Source: Ahaetulla prasina
Taxonomy: Eukaryota; Chordata; Lepidosauria; Squamata; Colubridae
Direction of reading: 5' to 3'
DNA: 64,000 bases
Assembly (NCBI RefSeq): GCF_028640845.1
Contig: NC_080540.1
Location: 135,250,420-135,314,419 of the forward strand
This document shows, piece after piece, positions 63,290-64,000 of this stretch. Positions within the stretch are counted from its first letter, which is position 1, and each line of letters begins with the position of its first letter. Below the pieces are notes generated by a model. The model was not told where the DNA came from, searched no databases, and saw only the letters and a program-made list of their open reading frames with translations. The translations under genes and the position numbers were made by a program.

Positions 63290-64000
63290 AGAGACAAATG
63301 AAGTTGGAAAGATGCAATGCCAATGGTGAATCCAACCGTTCCAAAGCAGAATACAAATAATGTAACCATGAGTCTCACTCTTCTTCCTTCCCTTTATAGT
63401 ACTCGACAGCTATTCTCACAAGCAAAACCTGGGGTTATTAATCCTGGGGAGAGTTTCTATTGCATGCTGCTAAGGAAAAGCCTTTTGCCCTTTTTTACTC
63501 TTTCCTTTCTGCAGTTCTTTGATTATAGACTCCTTCAAGCTCGCAACAATATTTGAAATGCCACCTGGTTCTGTTTATTTCAGAGATAAGGATAATGTCT
63601 GCATTATCTGCAAGCAGCCTCCAGGAACAAAGAAGATTACTTTAACTAAAATGTGCTGCTGTAAGAATACTGATATGAGAAACAGAGGTTAATAGCTTTT
63701 CTTGTCAAATGGATTTGCTATTAAAACTCAGGTCTCTTCATCCATAATGAAGCCAAACACATTGAGACTCAACTCAGATGAAAATATTTTGCATTCAGAC
63801 TCTTTGTACATAAAATCTTCAGGCTATTGTGGATTTGGGGTGGGAAGAAGGAGAGAGTTTGATTTCAGTAAAGGGAAGAGGTGAGAAAGGAAGGATTTCA
63901 GTAAAGGGAAGTAGGAAAGAAGATACCTTTTATTCAAAGACTATCAGGATATCACACTAGGCTGAGACCAAGCAAGACTGCACTCACTTCCACATTAGGA
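63290..64000. other. TIMP2 intron 1, no feature seen
   Basis: Purine-rich GGAAGAAGGAGAGAG with a repeated TTTCAGTAAAGGGAAG word (63864 and 63897). No exon; exon 1 of TIMP2 is beyond the edge. Confidence 0.4.

Overview
This is a stretch of vertebrate nuclear genome, most probably from a snake. Three intron-split genes lie in the same orientation (all minus strand) in an order I recall from human 17q25.3: CYTH1 (first exon only), USP36 (all coding exons) and TIMP2 (exons 2 to 5; exon 1 lies beyond the right edge). The repeats point to a squamate. There are CR1 3' ends, one of them fused to an (AATAG)n microsatellite, plus L2-group and L1 LINEs, several tRNA-derived SINEs, and many short hAT and TA-target DNA transposons. 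The AATAG/CR1 association is a known feature of snakes.

Layout from left to right. 1-11 kb is read as intron 1 of CYTH1 and is packed with DNA transposons and SINEs. 11.1-12.4 kb is a CpG island holding the predicted first coding exon of CYTH1. 12.4-22.7 kb is intergenic and holds a hAT element in inverted orientation to one at 4.0-6.6 kb, a CR1 3' end, a large L2-group LINE and a young SINE. 22.7-48.1 kb is USP36: a likely 3' UTR, 18 coding exons whose reading phases all agree (1,107 predicted residues), a long intron 1 and a promoter CpG island. 48.3-53.1 kb is a nested block in which a TA-target transposon was split by a 3.8-kb L1 and by a solo LTR. 54-64 kb is the 3' part of TIMP2, with a decayed L2-group LINE in its last intron.

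The genes are ordinary conserved genes and do not form one pathway. Cytohesin-1 is an ARF exchange factor, USP36 a nucleolar deubiquitinase, and TIMP2 a secreted metalloproteinase inhibitor. I saw no bacterial-type operon, CRISPR array or novel gene system. The interesting material is in the mobile elements: an L1 that has lost its whole reverse transcriptase domain in frame, hAT elements with perfect 8-bp target duplications and large foldback structures, a hairpin module shared by different hAT families, and an LTR 65 bp from a USP36 splice donor. Exon borders were set by hand from splice signals, phase and remembered homology. Repeat family names are recognition by eye and were not checked against a library.
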